From: Neurospora tetrasperma FGSC 2508 | Lineage: Eukaryota > Ascomycota > Sordariomycetes > Sordariales > Sordariaceae | Length of the DNA stretch: 64,000 bases | Direction: 5' to 3' | Assembly (NCBI RefSeq): GCF_000213175.1 | Contig: NW_009799104.1 | Span: 3,537,466 to 3,601,465 of the forward strand | Shown here: in pieces, positions 1 through 11,807 of the stretch | Position numbering within the stretch: the first letter of the stretch is position 1 | Layout of the letters: each line of letters begins with the position of its first letter | The notes under the pieces: model-generated | Databases searched by the model: none | Told to the model about the DNA's origin: nothing | What the model saw: only the letters and a program-made list of their open reading frames with translations | Made by a program: the position numbers and the translations under genes

Positions 1-604
1 GGGCCGAGATGATCATGATGATGTGGGCAACACCGCAAATGGCGACACCCTGGCAAATCATGCGGAAACGACCATACTTGGTATCGGCAAGCCAGCCGAA
101 GAAGATGGGAAGGGCGTAGGACAGGAACTTGAAGGCCTCGGTCATGGCGGTGGCAGTGACGGAGCCCTTGCCGAGAGCGCCGGCGGTATCGTTCTTGTCG
201 AGGACGGCGGCACCGGTAGTGGAACCCTTGGGCAGAGGAGCACGGATGAAGTTCTTGTAGACCTGGAAGCAGCCGTAGTACGAGGCACGCTCGGCGAACT
301 CGACGGCGCAGAGGTAGTAGCATGCGGCAGGCATTTTGCCGGCCACACGGCGGAGGGTTTTCTTTTCCTCCTCGGTGGGCAGGACAAGGCCATGGTATTC
401 CTCGTGGATATCGCCGCCGTTGAGGCTATCCCGGCCCGCGTTGGCGTAGGCGGGAGGCCCCTTGACGTCTTGTGACGAGCGCACCTCGCTGATGGGGCCG
501 GCGACGGTCGGGATGGTGGTGTTTGTCTCCGCTAGGATTTGTGTGAGTAATTATGTGGTGTAGATGTAGGCAACGAAGGGATGATAGATGATAGACATAC
601 CCAT
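1..604 (-). CDS. PTR2-type proton/oligopeptide transporter, N-terminal part (3' end outside window)
   Basis: A partial gene running off the left edge. The coding parts are 601-604 and 531 down to 1, separated by a 69-nt intron (GTATGT donor, CCTAG acceptor). The first exon is only ATGG, and splicing gives M-A-E-T-N-T-T. About 178 residues are visible: a polar N-terminal tail, then the family signature EFAERASYYG, then a transmembrane segment (FLSYALPIFFGWLADTKYG) and the start of the next. EFAERxSYYG is the first PTR2/POT signature of proton-coupled di/tripeptide importers (MFS superfamily, plasma membrane). The loop with DKNDTAGALGKGS between the first two membrane segments is typical of fungal PTR2 proteins. 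Family assignment is firm; substrate is inferred from the family only. The gene is transcribed toward the left edge and has more than 5 kb of gene-free DNA upstream. Confidence 0.9.
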
Positions 605-3600
605 GGTGATGGTGGTTGAGGATCCTCGTGGAACTTGAGACTGATGGATCCTGAACGCGGTGCGACGAGTGAACGAGTCTCTCGAGACGGGAAGAATCAA
701 GAGAAACTGGACAGCACCCGAGGAAGGAGGGAGGGAGGGCAGCCTTCTTATTCTCCTATCACACTACTGTGCCCCAGCTTGGTCTCAGAGAAGGTGCAGT
801 GAGGTCGCACTTGCTCTTGCCTTGTCTGAAGTGGATTCAACATGGATGCATTGGGCTGGACACGGGAGGTACCTCTACACCATGCACCCGCCCGTTGGGA
901 TCCATGGATGGCTCCTACAGTAGCTCGTACTTGTTGTACGTACTAGGTAGTGTAGTGTAGGGTGCCAAATTGCCGTTCACGGTCTGGTTCGAGTTCTCGG
1001 GATTCTGCCAAGGCATTGTTGGATTGGTGATGGAATCTGGATGGTTGCAATCCCTCTTCTGATAGTGTACAGACTCGGCAGGTGGGAGACTGTCGTGCCT
1101 CGGGGTGGTACGTACCATGCAGTACACAGTAGCTTGGCGGCGGCCGGAATGCAAGACGACGGAGACTGGGCCCGGTATGCCACACTGCTCTGGGCAGGTG
1201 GCCGAGGGACCATTTGCTTGGCACCTCACTTGCCGTTGCTTGGCCGCCGTCTTGGCACAATCCACTCGGGCTTCTCTTGGGCTTCTTTGCACTGTCTTGT
1301 CTGTGTCTTGGTCACTATCGTACAATACTCCCCTAGTACCCTATTCCCTGAATAGCTGCTGGTGTTCGTTTTCGATTATCCAAGACACTCGCTGTTTTCA
1401 GAGCAAAATTCTGGCAGTGACGTGCAATCAACAAAGGCTTCCATTCCAGTTGCCAAGCCAGCACTCGACTGATGCCTTATCAAAGTTCTATCAGTGCATT
1501 GCATCGCCGTGCAGTGTGGTGGTGGTTCTCGCCATAACAAATCTTTGACTGACTTGCTGTTCTTGTGGTGTGGTTGTATCTGTACGTGATTCACCCAATC
1601 ACGGCCACCTGATTAGCCTTTCTCTTTGCCGTTTCCACAGTGCCCAGAAGCGACCACCTCCACCCAACCATGCTTTCTTTTGAGATAGCGGCGCCCTCCA
1701 CGAATAAGACGCCCAGGGGCTTTAAACAGGGATTACTTAAACATCATGTGGAGTTGATCAATTGGGGGCACCTCGTGGGGTTTCCCGTTGAGGAAGGTGA
1801 CTTGATTCCAGATCGCCAGATAGGGAGCTGATCCATGTTGTTGCCTCCTCGCTCTTGACCTACCATACATAATCAGCTCGCACTCTTTCTTGGGACTCTT
1901 CGCTCCATCGGATGTTCGATCGAGTCTTTGTTGTTGATTCCTTATGATGTACATGGCTTGTTGATGATGGTTTGGAATCGCCTCTTTTCCCTGCCGAATA
2001 TTCCGTCCCTGATACCGTTTCCATTGTTCGAGAACGATTCTCGAAGAATGAGTGTGGCACACCATATCTCACAAACTCATCCTCGATATTGGAGGCGTGG
2101 TGGTGTCGCCAGCATGTTGGCCCGACACAGCGCCGTGTCGGGGTCGAGGTTCAAATTGGCAAGTGCAAACGTGTGTTATGTCACGCAATACTGGATCCCT
2201 CTTGGCATCATCGACTACTTCAGCTTGGAGCACGCCGTCGGGGACTGGACAGGTTCGGGTATTGCCACCCGAGGTTGACGCCATGAGAGCCATGTCACCT
2301 TACATTTAGTAGAGGTAGGTAGTAGATGGACATGATGCTCAATTATTCGTCAATTCGCGACTCGAAGCGCCACCATCTCTGTCATGTTGCAAGTGATCCA
2401 AAGTCGTTCGATGGTTCTGATATCAATCCTTCGTCATGCCCGAGAGGCAACGATAAAATAAGGGCATCCCGAGGAAGGATGCTTGGCAAACAGGCGATGG
2501 AAGGTGGACGACGTTTTTATCCCTGAGGTTACCTGGGCTGAATGGCTTCACTGTTGCCGTGTTTTCCGTTATTCTCTTTCCCATTGCCGCCCAACCTTCC
2601 CAGTGGTCAACTTCCTCTTTCCACTTCGCCTGTCCACCCGCGGTTGCGTTAGCTGCTGTGGGCGATAAGGTTTTCTGGGAGGTCTCCTCAACTGCACACG
2701 TGCAACGTGGGACTGCAGGTTGCAAAGGGGGCAACGTCAAATGAATGGTTGCTACAGTAGAAATATGTCGACTGAACACTTGGCACGAACTTGATCACCC
2801 CGCCATGTTACTTAGCTACAATGCAAAACGGTTTGTTTGTTAGCTTGGTTCTTCTGATGGGGCAGAACAAGCGCCGGATAAGGGCAACCTAGAGCCCTCA
2901 TTACCTGGTAGCCTTACTTGAAAGAAAACAACTCGTTTCGTCCATGGAGTCTCGACAGTCGTTAGGGCTCTTAACGCTACAGTAGTATCTCGACGTCTCC
3001 GTCCTCCCGCCCTAAAACATCAAGATAACAATTCACAGCATCTATCCGCGAGGATCTCAGCCGCTTTCAAAAGTCTGGTAAGAATCTAGCATTTTTGTAC
3101 CACACTAGCAAACAAACCAGGGCTGGATTGTACAGGCAATTGCAACTCGGGAACCACCATCCTTGAGTTATGGTCCGGACAAGACAGATGATGCGCGCGG
3201 AAGCAGCCTTATGAGAATGCCCATGCGTGTGCCCTAAGAGGCGTTCAGAGTGCGATCCGTCTCCCATTCATGCGTTGCATCCGGATGTGACCGTAAGGAA
3301 CTGCGGTTGCTTCGATCTGTTCTTCATGGCAAGTCTCTTCCAGTCAGCAATGTGGCGAGAGATTCCGAGTTCGTGATCCGGGAGGGTTTGTGTAAGAGTT
3401 CGTTCGTCCTTCTGACCATGAAAGGGTCTCCGCCTTCTAGCCCAAACGGTCGAGTACCCCGCCTGTTCGTGAAAACCACAGCTTCGAATGGAAACCGGCA
3501 GGTGCCCCATGATACTTGAGACATGCGGAAGGCGTACTCGGACTTGGACGCTGTTCAATGGGATCAGCTAGGTCGAACCTTTTTTTCTTCAACGTTGACT

Positions 3601-6034
3601 GATTTCTTCAAGGCACGAGTGAGATATCAAATGACACCATCTTCCTCCCGGATACAGTTCTTCAGATCCCAGCAAAATGATTCCTCACCACCTGACGACA
3701 CATCAACCTCCAAATCTCACATGTAATCCAAATCATACCTATCATGAATAAATAGCCTCCACGTCTGCTCCCAACAACCGTCCGTACACGTTACTAGCTC
3801 ACCCCGGAAAATGCCTTGATCCAGCTTAGCTGCAGTGCTAAAGCACCCCGCATTGTCCACTGCGCCGGGCATTTTCTGCGCGGCGGGCCCAGCCAAAAAT
3901 TGGCAAGGATTAGGGCTTTTTAGCGCTGATTGGTCGATTGTGAGCCTCATCACTAACACACCAAGGCGAGTGGAGCCCAAGCCAACGACCACCAACATTT
4001 CAGAACACTTCGGTTTAATGCCGGATTAGGAAGGTGCGTGCAAGTGGTGATATGTATGTATGAGCGGATCACTCAGAGGCTTCCCCGGCCACGGAGGCCT
4101 GGACAGGGCTTCCTGAACCAAGACCTGGGGGACCCAGAACAGTGAACTTCCATGTTGCTCTGTCTAGACCACACAAAGTCGGAATGAGAGCACGTGTTTT
4201 CCTTTTCCTGGCTCCCCCATAGGAATTCGCGATTTGAAGATCTTGGGAATTCAATAGCCGCGTGTTGGATGGAGACAAGATGGAGAGCAAAAGGCTGGGT
4301 AATCCTCGACCTCGACTTCGGGACAGCAAGAGCGCGAGAGAAAAATAAGAAAGAGAAAAAAACCTTCAACCACCCGATTTACGATCAATTTTTACGCCCC
4401 TTTTCCACTTGCACCACTCCCTTGGAATGTCAAAATGGAGCTCGGAAGACCGAAGAAAGCTGGAACCAATCACTAATACTCCCACGTCCCGACCGTTTGG
4501 GACAACGGAGCTGCTTAGATAGCGGAAGCACTCTCGGGGGTCCGTGAGATTGATAGGTTGCATTCGGCGATAGCACCAGACGCAGAACCCGGCCATGTTG
4601 CCATCGTTGTCATCGTTGTCCTGCTCATCTGCCTGTCTACCTGGCCAATTTCCCTGCCCAGTTCAACATCACATCGCATCACATCACAACACAACGTGGG
4701 ACACCAAGTCACCGGGATATCAATCGGTTAAATGAGGCAGCAGCATACACACATAGCGATAGGTAACCTCCCTTCTTCTGTTGCGAACTTTCGAATACTT
4801 CCAAGCAGCTTCCCGGAGTGACGAAGAGTGACCATCCTGCGGTTATCGACGAGCCAGCAAGTAAACCCTAAAGATGAGTAGAGTTTCTGGGGTTGAGCCG
4901 ATGAGCCGTTTTCGTGGCGATGCTCGAAAGCTAACATCCGAGCCTCCAAAAAGAAATATTAACAGGCCCGATCCTACTAGAAATTAGAGATATGAGGCTC
5001 TTGCAAAGCACATGGGAAGTCACTGTGACACTGCTTTTCTGCTTCGCAGTTGTGCAGGGAAAAAAGGAAAAAAGGAAAAAACGAATCGGAAAAAAGAACA
5101 AAGAGAAAAAAAAAAAAAAAAGAAGAAAGGAAAAGAAAGGACAACTTACGGAAGGCACTGGAGTTGCAGAAAACTATGAAGCCCCATCAAACCCAACGCC
5201 TGCAACACTGCTTTGCTCTACCAACCCTTGGATGGTAGCTCCAACGTCGCTCGAGTGCACCTCAACCTTCTTGCAATCAACGTACCATACCCGTTGAATC
5301 AATTCAGCTCAGTCACCACTAAGCTCCTATACCCACGGTCACCGGGCACACTTTCAGTGCCTGCCTTTTGACCTTCGGTCATCCGTGAGAGAGAACCGGG
5401 TAGGTACCTTCGTCAGCAGATTCTTTTTTTTATCACAGGAGGAACATGACGGCAAGGGGAACGAGTATCGTATTGCACACCGTACACTTGCCATTTCAGA
5501 CGCAATTACACGCGAGTACTCCGGGTTTACGGGGTGAAGTGATTGTGCTTTAGGCTTCCTCCTTTCTCTTCAAAGTTCTTGTTTCGCGACATACAATGCA
5601 TTTCAAGAGGTAGTAAGTCTTCATCGGTTAGTCGAGGGATGTCACGCTGAGAGCGTGCCGACCGAAGGACGATAGTTCACTTTTTCAGGAGTCATGGCTA
5701 CTTGAGGTATCCAGTCCCTTGGGCAGGAAAGATAGGAAGGGGAGCAAGGGATGAGTAAGAAGCATCGCACTTGTCTCGAAGTTGTGTTTCATTACTTGAC
5801 TGACAGATGGTCCATCAAGTCGAATTATCCTCCTATTTTCGGCACTCCAGGTTCAAATCAACATTTGAAAGCTACCTTCGACGGTCATTTCAAGCTAATA
5901 ATGTATTATGCGCAAGCTACTACCTACTGCCTACTATTCAATCTCTTCTCTTTGCAGTCCCGTTCGTATACCTCTACCCATCCATCTCCATCTCCATCAC
6001 TTCCATCACACCCCTTTCTCCCATCCCACAAGTA
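605..6034. other. 5.4 kb gene-free region between the peptide transporter and PCMT genes
   Basis: I find no open frame with a recognisable domain, plausible splice pattern or good start context here. The longest frames (up to 118 codons, both strands) look random in composition. The region is upstream of the peptide transporter and downstream of the methyltransferase, so it probably holds the transporter promoter and leader. Two things stand out: a purine-rich A/G tract at about 5056-5140, and the nonamer CTACAGTAG at 915-923, 2752-2760 and 2977-2985. No tRNA-like cloverleaf was found; a B-box-like string near 2150 has no matching stems. Confidence 0.5.
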
Positions 6035-7523
6035 TCACGCCCGAGGCGGATCCCCCAAAGGCACATACCTCACCCCAAACAATCTCCTCTTACTAACCTC
6101 CCCATCCTCCCCCTTTTGCACCAACCACACATGCTGCCCCAGTCCCATCTCATCATCATCAACAGGCACAAACATCCGTCCCGGACTCCTCAACTGATCC
6201 ACCAGCTCTTTATGAATCTCCTTCGCCGCCGCCCCCACATGAATCGCATCCCACTTCCCTTCATCCTTATCCTCCCCCATTCTTTCTCCTTGCCCTTCCA
6301 CTTCCCCCATCGGCGACCGCTCATCCACGCTCGACTCCCGTCTTCTTCTTGCACTAGTACCACTACCAGCACTACCACTACCGAAGGCAGCGCTTCCATC
6401 CGTAGCCGCCGAATCCGACGTCGTCTCGCGCCACCCCTTCCGCCCATCACCAACACGGAACCGCACCCGGCCTGTCTCCAAAAAGTCGCGGCCTTCAGCG
6501 GACTTAGCCATGTTGCGCGCGCCGAGGTCGCGCAAGGCGGGAATGTGTTCGAGGCCGACGACGGTGCCGCCTTCGGAACCGACGAGCTCGGCGAGCACGT
6601 GCGTGAGGTAGCCTGACCCCGATCCGATGTCGAGGACGCGAGGGGCCGGGCGGGAGGGGGAGGGAAGGAGGGAGGGGAGCAGGTGTTCGATGGCTGTGGC
6701 GTGCATGTGGGGGGCGGAGATGGTGGCGGCGTGGCCGATGGGTTGGGGGGAGTCGGAGTAGGGGGAGGTGGGGGCGTAGTGGGCTCTGTCGACCTGTTGT
6801 TGTTTCTGTTAGTGTGGTGTGCAGAAGGTGGAGTGTGTTAAGGTAGGAGGGTGATGGATGGGATGGGAGGGGTTGGAAGTGATTATTGGGAGGGATAAAA
6901 GGTGAGGACGCAACGAAAGCTTTGAAATATCCGATCCAAACTACTCGGTAGCTTTATCGTATGCATACCTCCCAACCCTCGCCCCATCATGCAGCTTCAG
7001 TCATAAAAGCCCAAAGAAAAACAGCGACTCAACCGTAAACCAACACGGGCTGCAGAAGCAGAAAATCAAAGGAAGGAGAAAAACCAACCTTCAAAAAAGC
7101 CTCCTTCACCCTCTCCTCCTTAATCAACCCATTCCTCCACAAATTCTCCACCAGCTCCGCGTTGCTCCCGCCCGACGAGTACCACGCCATGTTGAGGTTA
7201 CTTTTGAGTGCTGACCACCAGAGATTCGTCGTTGTAGTGGTACTGAAATTTCTGCTCCGGCTTCTTCCAATAAGCGTAGTAGGCGTAGTAGTAGCAGTAG
7301 TAGGCCCAAGGGTAAGGGTACTTGCGGTGCAGGAGGTCGAGGGGTTGTTGATGTTGTTGATAGGGAGAAGAAGTGTGTTGGGATAAGTGTTGTTGTTCGG
7401 GGACTGATGATATGCGACAGCGGCAACGGCAGCTGCTGTGGAAGTAAGTAATGTTGACGGTTTCGTCTTGATGGATTTTAGTGGTGCGGATCTTGGTACG
7501 GATCGAAGAAAAAGGGATGTCAT
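6035..7523 (-). CDS. Protein-L-isoaspartate O-methyltransferase (PCMT), with optional mitochondrial-like N-terminal extension
   Basis: Repairs isoaspartyl damage in proteins with S-adenosylmethionine. There are two exons: 7523 or 7190 down to 7089, and 6793 down to 6035. The intron has a weak GTTGGT donor and an ACAACAG acceptor, and joins EAFLK to VDRAHYAP, a classic PCMT segment. The SAM-binding motif I is VLDIGSGSGYLT and a later motif is WDAIHVGAAA. A roughly 55-residue Ser/Gly/Asp/Arg-rich insert not seen in compact PCMTs lies between them. Starting at MAWYSSGG (7190) gives 286 residues, close to the usual family length. The same frame stays open upstream to an ATG at 7523 (MTSLFLRSVPRSAPLKS), adding 111 Arg/Ser/Thr-rich, acid-poor residues that look like a mitochondrial presequence (397 residues in total). 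Which start is used cannot be told from sequence. Confidence 0.88.
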
Positions 7524-8416
7524 TCGTTCAGAGCGAAGAGTTGATAGTTCGGCGCGAGTTCCATGAAGAGGGGCTGGGACGATATAGACGGTGATTAGGA
7601 GGTAGGTATGCAAGGTTGGAGATAAGATAATAAGAGCGGAAGGATAGGTATAATTAGGAAAGACGATGGAAGATTTTACTCGTTCATATGTTGAAGGGAA
7701 AGTGGAGTATCAACAAAGTATAGACGCGAGGAAATAGCAACGACGACGATCTGTTGTCAAGTGCAAGTGCTTTGGACCTCACCTACTATGTATGATGAAG
7801 CATTGACGTTGAACATTAAAGCGTCTGATGTCAGATCCGGAGGGAGCTGAGCTCCACATATATCTGTGGTTGATTATCAACGTGCCATCCTGCATGGATC
7901 ATCAGCACATGACTACGACACTAACGCTCAATCGAAGCGAAGGAAGGAGAGGGGCAAAGCGTGCGGGGAAGGCCAGTGAATCGCTAAACGTCAACCCGTT
8001 GATTATCATCTTATCAGGCTTGGATTGATAGCAGAGCTTCCAGTTTGGACAGTGTAGACGATAAAGATATTCCGTGAACCGCTGAACATCGTTTTTTCTT
8101 CGTCTTCTTCGCCCAACAAACCGTGGTCTAGCTCAAGCACAACACCCAAGAACTAGTCATCAATGCAGTATATCAACAGAAAGGAAAGACACGTCCGCCC
8201 ATTAAAATGCTCTTGTATAGGAGGAGGGGGAAAAAACAAAGAAAAAGAGTAGGATGACCGTTCGTATGTACGCGTAGTGCTTTGCGTTCCTTTAACAGAG
8301 TGTCCCAGAACACATGCCGAGACAAACATAGACATTGATCCCCATAAAATGACTGTCCATATCCGTACCTCACACACCAGTGGCAAAATCCCAAGCAAGC
8401 TTCTCCCCAACCACGT
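7524..8416. other. Intergenic: upstream of PCMT, downstream of the Bsd2-like gene
   Basis: About 0.9 kb between two minus-strand genes. It should contain the methyltransferase promoter and the 3' UTR of the Bsd2-like gene. No coding frame with family features is visible and no repeats stand out. Confidence 0.4.
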
Positions 8417-9613
8417 CTATACCACCCGCTCCGGCGCCTCGCCCGTAGCAATAATCGGAATCCCCAACCCTCTATCCGGGCTCTGCAGCACCAGCATCTC
8501 ATGCCTCCTGACCTTCATGTAATCACTAACGCTCTTGATGAGAATGAACCAGCCCACCAACATGAGGATGTACGCCACCCAATCGCTCGAGTCCACCGAT
8601 CCCCAGTTGTCGCCTCCCCTGTTGTCGTCCACCGCGCCCGGGTCAAAGTCGTGCGAGTTCGGATCTGGTGGGGCCGTGTACCCATCCCCTTCGGCGCCAG
8701 ATTCTTGCGTACCCTTCATCATGAAGCCAAACTGGATCAACGTGATTCCCAAACCGGCGCGAGATCCGTTTTTGGCGGCGTGAGTAGAGTGGAGCAGGTA
8801 GGTGAGCAGGAAACCGACGAGCTGGAAGGACATGGAAATCATGCCGTTCCAGATGAAGGAGACGATGGAGCCAACGGGCATGCCTTCGATGTAAACGTCG
8901 TCGGGTCCGCCGAGGCCGGGAGCGAGAATGGTGGTTTCCCAGTATGGGGGAGCGGCGTCTGCGGCTGCTTGTTCGTAGGACTGCTACACGTTAGTAAATG
9001 TGTCTCAACGCTTGGCGGACAAGGGAATACGTACAGGTGGCAACTCCTCCTTCTCGGCGCCATTATTTCGTTCCGGCTTGGCAGTCAAGTTCGAAAAGAC
9101 ACCCTCATTCTGGATACCACCACCGTAAACCCTTCCTGACGTTTGCGTCGCTGACCCTCCCGCCGTTGTCGTGTATGATGTGGTTGGTAATTGCGTTGTC
9201 TGCCTTTCCGGCCCTGGCCTCGAACTTCCTCCTGATGTTGTTTCAGTCGATCCCGCTGCCCCGGAGGCCTCCGTCGGCGAAGAGTTCCGTCGCATCAAGC
9301 GCTGTCGGTCATCGGCATCATCATCGCTGTCGTCATCATCTTCGTCGGCGCCAAAGGCATCGGCAAGGTCGGGATTCACTGGGCGCTGGCTGTTGTGGAT
9401 GGAGGATGCGCGAGAATGGAAGGATGGTGGTGGCGAGTTGGGGATCGATGGTCGCGTCATCGAGGTAGGGTTGGTAGGTGTTGGCGTGTCGTCGTGATGG
9501 TCGTCATCATCATCGGCGTGGGCGTTGACCTGATGAGGATTGTTAGATTGATTGGAGTTGAGGTCTGATGGTGATGATGGGCGACAACATACCCTCTCGT
9601 AACGGGCCGACAT
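8417..9613 (-). CDS. bsd2: Bsd2/NDFIP-like membrane adaptor for the Rsp5/NEDD4 ubiquitin ligase
   Basis: A Golgi/endosomal adaptor that brings transporters, including metal transporters in yeast, to the Rsp5 ubiquitin ligase for vacuolar sorting. There are three exons: 9613-9593 (MSARYER), 9529-9035, and 8980 (or 8983) down to 8417, giving 359 or 360 residues. The 63-nt first intron has no stop in frame; removing it joins MSARYER to VNAHADD. The N-terminal half is acidic and Ser/Thr-rich and contains GVFSNLTAKPER. The C-terminal half carries APPYWETTIL and GDDVYIEG-like residues, then three hydrophobic segments (IVSFIWNGMISMSFQLVGF, a short AGLGITLIQFGFMM, and WVAYILMLVGWFILI), the family's usual layout. 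The second intron ends in TAGCAG. Using the second AG gives the PY motif PPSY at residues 171-174, the docking site for Rsp5 WW domains; using the first gives PPQSY. Confidence 0.88.
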
Positions 9614-10818
9614 GGTGGCGGATGTCTGCGGATGAGTCGTCGACTGGTGTCTGTCTTTGTCGTGTTTGTTGATATTGACAACTTTTAATGTCGGATGTGG
9701 TGTTTTCGGGATTCAAAAACCCCTCGCCTGGATCATGCACGGAGATAAGAGATGGACTTTGTTGTTGATGGATAATGATCGGGCAATCAGAATGGAAATG
9801 GAGATGGAACACAGTTCGATGGTAAGACAAATAATGCCGGATGCTGCCAAGGTTCTCCTACTGACGTCGCCACTGTGTATGCAGGGCACCGCACTAAATC
9901 CGGTGGGCTTGCAGGGAGTCTGTCGCGCGTCGTCGTCTCGGGTGTTCAGGAGTGGAAAAGGAGGAAGCGATACGGCTAGTATGGAGTCAAGGAAGGAGAA
10001 AGTGGAACAAGAGAGAGAGACTAGAACAAGGAGACAATAGGAGATTGGATTTTTGCTCGTATAATTGAGAGAGCCAAGTCGTTTGTTGTTGTTGTTGTTG
10101 CCGTCGTCAAAGAGGATGGCCGTCGAGTTGAGCAGAGAGGGACAAGGAAGGAAGGGAAAAGTGGTTGAATGAGGAATACGAAAAGGAGTCGAATTGAAGA
10201 AATTAGTGAAACAAACCACGCAACATAGGGTAACGACTACTATGCAAAAAAATGGTGGTCGACAAAATGTCAGTCAGACCTTGCGCGTTGTCCTCAATTA
10301 CCTCAAGGTTGTTGTAGTCGGCCAGGCACAAATAGAAGGAGAGAAAAGGCGCTGTTGTGTCGCTGTCACTGTCACTCACTCTCCCCTCACAGTGTCACTC
10401 GACGAAACAAGATGGCAGCTGACCAAGCGGGATTGTGCCAAGAGCCCCAACGGCCAAGTCCCTGAAATGATTGTGCTGAAGCGAGGGACCGTGCTGGACT
10501 GCGCCATCCCATCACGGCGCCAGTGGAAATAGTGCAGTGCGGTGGAATTGCATGGAGCAGCGGAGACAAGCGGAGACAGTTCGTGAACCATTGTGGCTGG
10601 CCATTTCCCAAAAGTGTGGCTTATCAAAGATCTGATCTGTGGCTCAAGCTCCAGTATCAACGTCAGATCGACCGACAGGCCCATCGCTTCCACTTCCGCC
10701 GAGTAGTGCCAAGCCCAGAATTTCAGAGGGGCCGCGCCGCCGTCAACTTCTATGCGATTGCGACTTTGCGATTGAAACCATCTGTGTCGCCGCCATCACC
10801 ACAATCACCACAAGCACC
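9614..10818. other. Divergent promoter region between the Bsd2-like and Cbp6-like genes
   Basis: About 1.2 kb separating two head-to-head genes, so it presumably holds both promoters and leaders. A (GTT)6 microsatellite lies at about 10081-10099. A 168-codon minus-strand frame (10219-9713) is rich in Ser/Asn/Leu, has no domain, and is best explained as leader sequence of the Bsd2-like gene. Confidence 0.45.
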
Positions 10819-11384
10819 ATGTCCGCAGCTCTACGAACCGTATGCCAAACCCAATACACCGCAATTTCCACATCGGCATCACTAACACACAGATTGCACC
10901 ACAGCTCGCCGCAAGGCAATACCAACGCGCCCTCGGCGAATGGCCCCGCGACGCCCTCCGGCCCGAATGCCAGCTCCAAGACGTCCTCTCCAAGCGCCTG
11001 CAAAAGAACAACGGCAGCCTCTTGCCCAACAAGCCGGCCTTTACCAAGTTGACCAAGGAGGCTAAAGAAGAGGCCGAGATCAAGCAGGCAAATGCGCTGA
11101 TTGGCTTGTTGGAGAATCGGTACAAGAACAAGGTATGTCTGATTGGCTTAGATATTGGTGAAAAGATAGATGAGGCACAGGCAAATGGATGGAGTAGTTC
11201 TATGGGATATGGTGCTAACGGAACGGGTTGGAAACAGTACCGCATTACTGGCGAGCTTCTCAGGCCCAAGAGTAACCCCAAGTATTATACCGATTTGACC
11301 AAGGAGCTTGAGGAGGCGCCGAACAGGACCTTCCTTGGCAGGATGGCCAAGAGGCTGGGAGGTATCATTCGCTTCCAGTCGTAA
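10819..11384 (+). CDS. Cbp6/UQCC2-like mitochondrial cytochrome b translation and complex III assembly factor
   Basis: There are three exons: 10819-10839, 10893-11132 and 11238-11384, with GTATGC and GTATGT donors and AG acceptors, encoding 135 residues. The start is in CACCATG context. The product matches the yeast Cbp6 pattern along its length: a helix with YQRALGEWPRDALRPE (yeast has a similar LLEKYPKD segment), a Lys-rich linker, then ENRYKNKYRITGELLRPKSN followed by PKYYTDL, which parallels yeast NKFRNYYDIGDKLYKPAGN with PQYY. Cbp6 acts with Cbp3 at the mitoribosome exit to receive newly made cytochrome b. Similarity was judged by eye. The short basic N-terminus could target it to the matrix. 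The neighbour on the other side is the citrate carrier, tail to tail. Confidence 0.75.
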
Positions 11385-11807
11385 GATGAGGCTGGAAGGA
11401 GAGGAGAGGAGAGGAGGAGTGTAAGATTACTTCTGTACAAATACTGAATTGCATGTGTGGTTCATGGGCAGGCAGGCGTCTGGAGTCTGGGATACCTAAA
11501 AGAAATAAAAGCCTGGTACATATGATGGGCTAGAGCAAAGGCTCGTTGCGACCGGTTGCAATGGCATTTGCCGGAAAGGGAAAAAGTTTCACATTTGTCT
11601 GTACGTCTTGGGTATATACCTGTGTCAAACATATATACAGCTTTTGTCTACCTATGCCATTAGGTGCGTTCGTCCTGTCGTCGCTGGTCTCGTGAGTTTC
11701 GTCTGTCCGTCTTTCTCTCCTGGTCCGTCTCTTGTAGTTGTTCCATTGTCTTCATCCATCATTACGTTAAAAAAGACGCCTCAACGCCCTCGCTCGTGAC
11801 AATCCCA
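11385..11807. other. Convergent 3' region between the Cbp6-like and citrate carrier genes
   Basis: About 420 nt where two genes converge tail to tail; it should hold both 3' UTRs and polyadenylation signals. An AGAAATAAAAG stretch near 11500 is a possible A-rich poly(A) element for the plus-strand gene. There is no coding signal. Confidence 0.4.

Noticed and set aside
2085-2170. Possible tRNA, because of a B-box-like GGTTCAAAT string
   Set aside because: The flanking bases cannot form a T-stem and no acceptor stem closes around it.
5807-6616. 269-codon plus-strand frame rich in Pro, Ser, His
   Set aside because: Shadow of the PCMT second exon, which carries clear methyltransferase motifs on the minus strand.
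9713-10219. 168-codon minus-strand frame upstream of the Bsd2-like gene
   Set aside because: No family features, includes a (GTT)n repeat as poly-Asn, and sits where the leader of the Bsd2-like gene should be.
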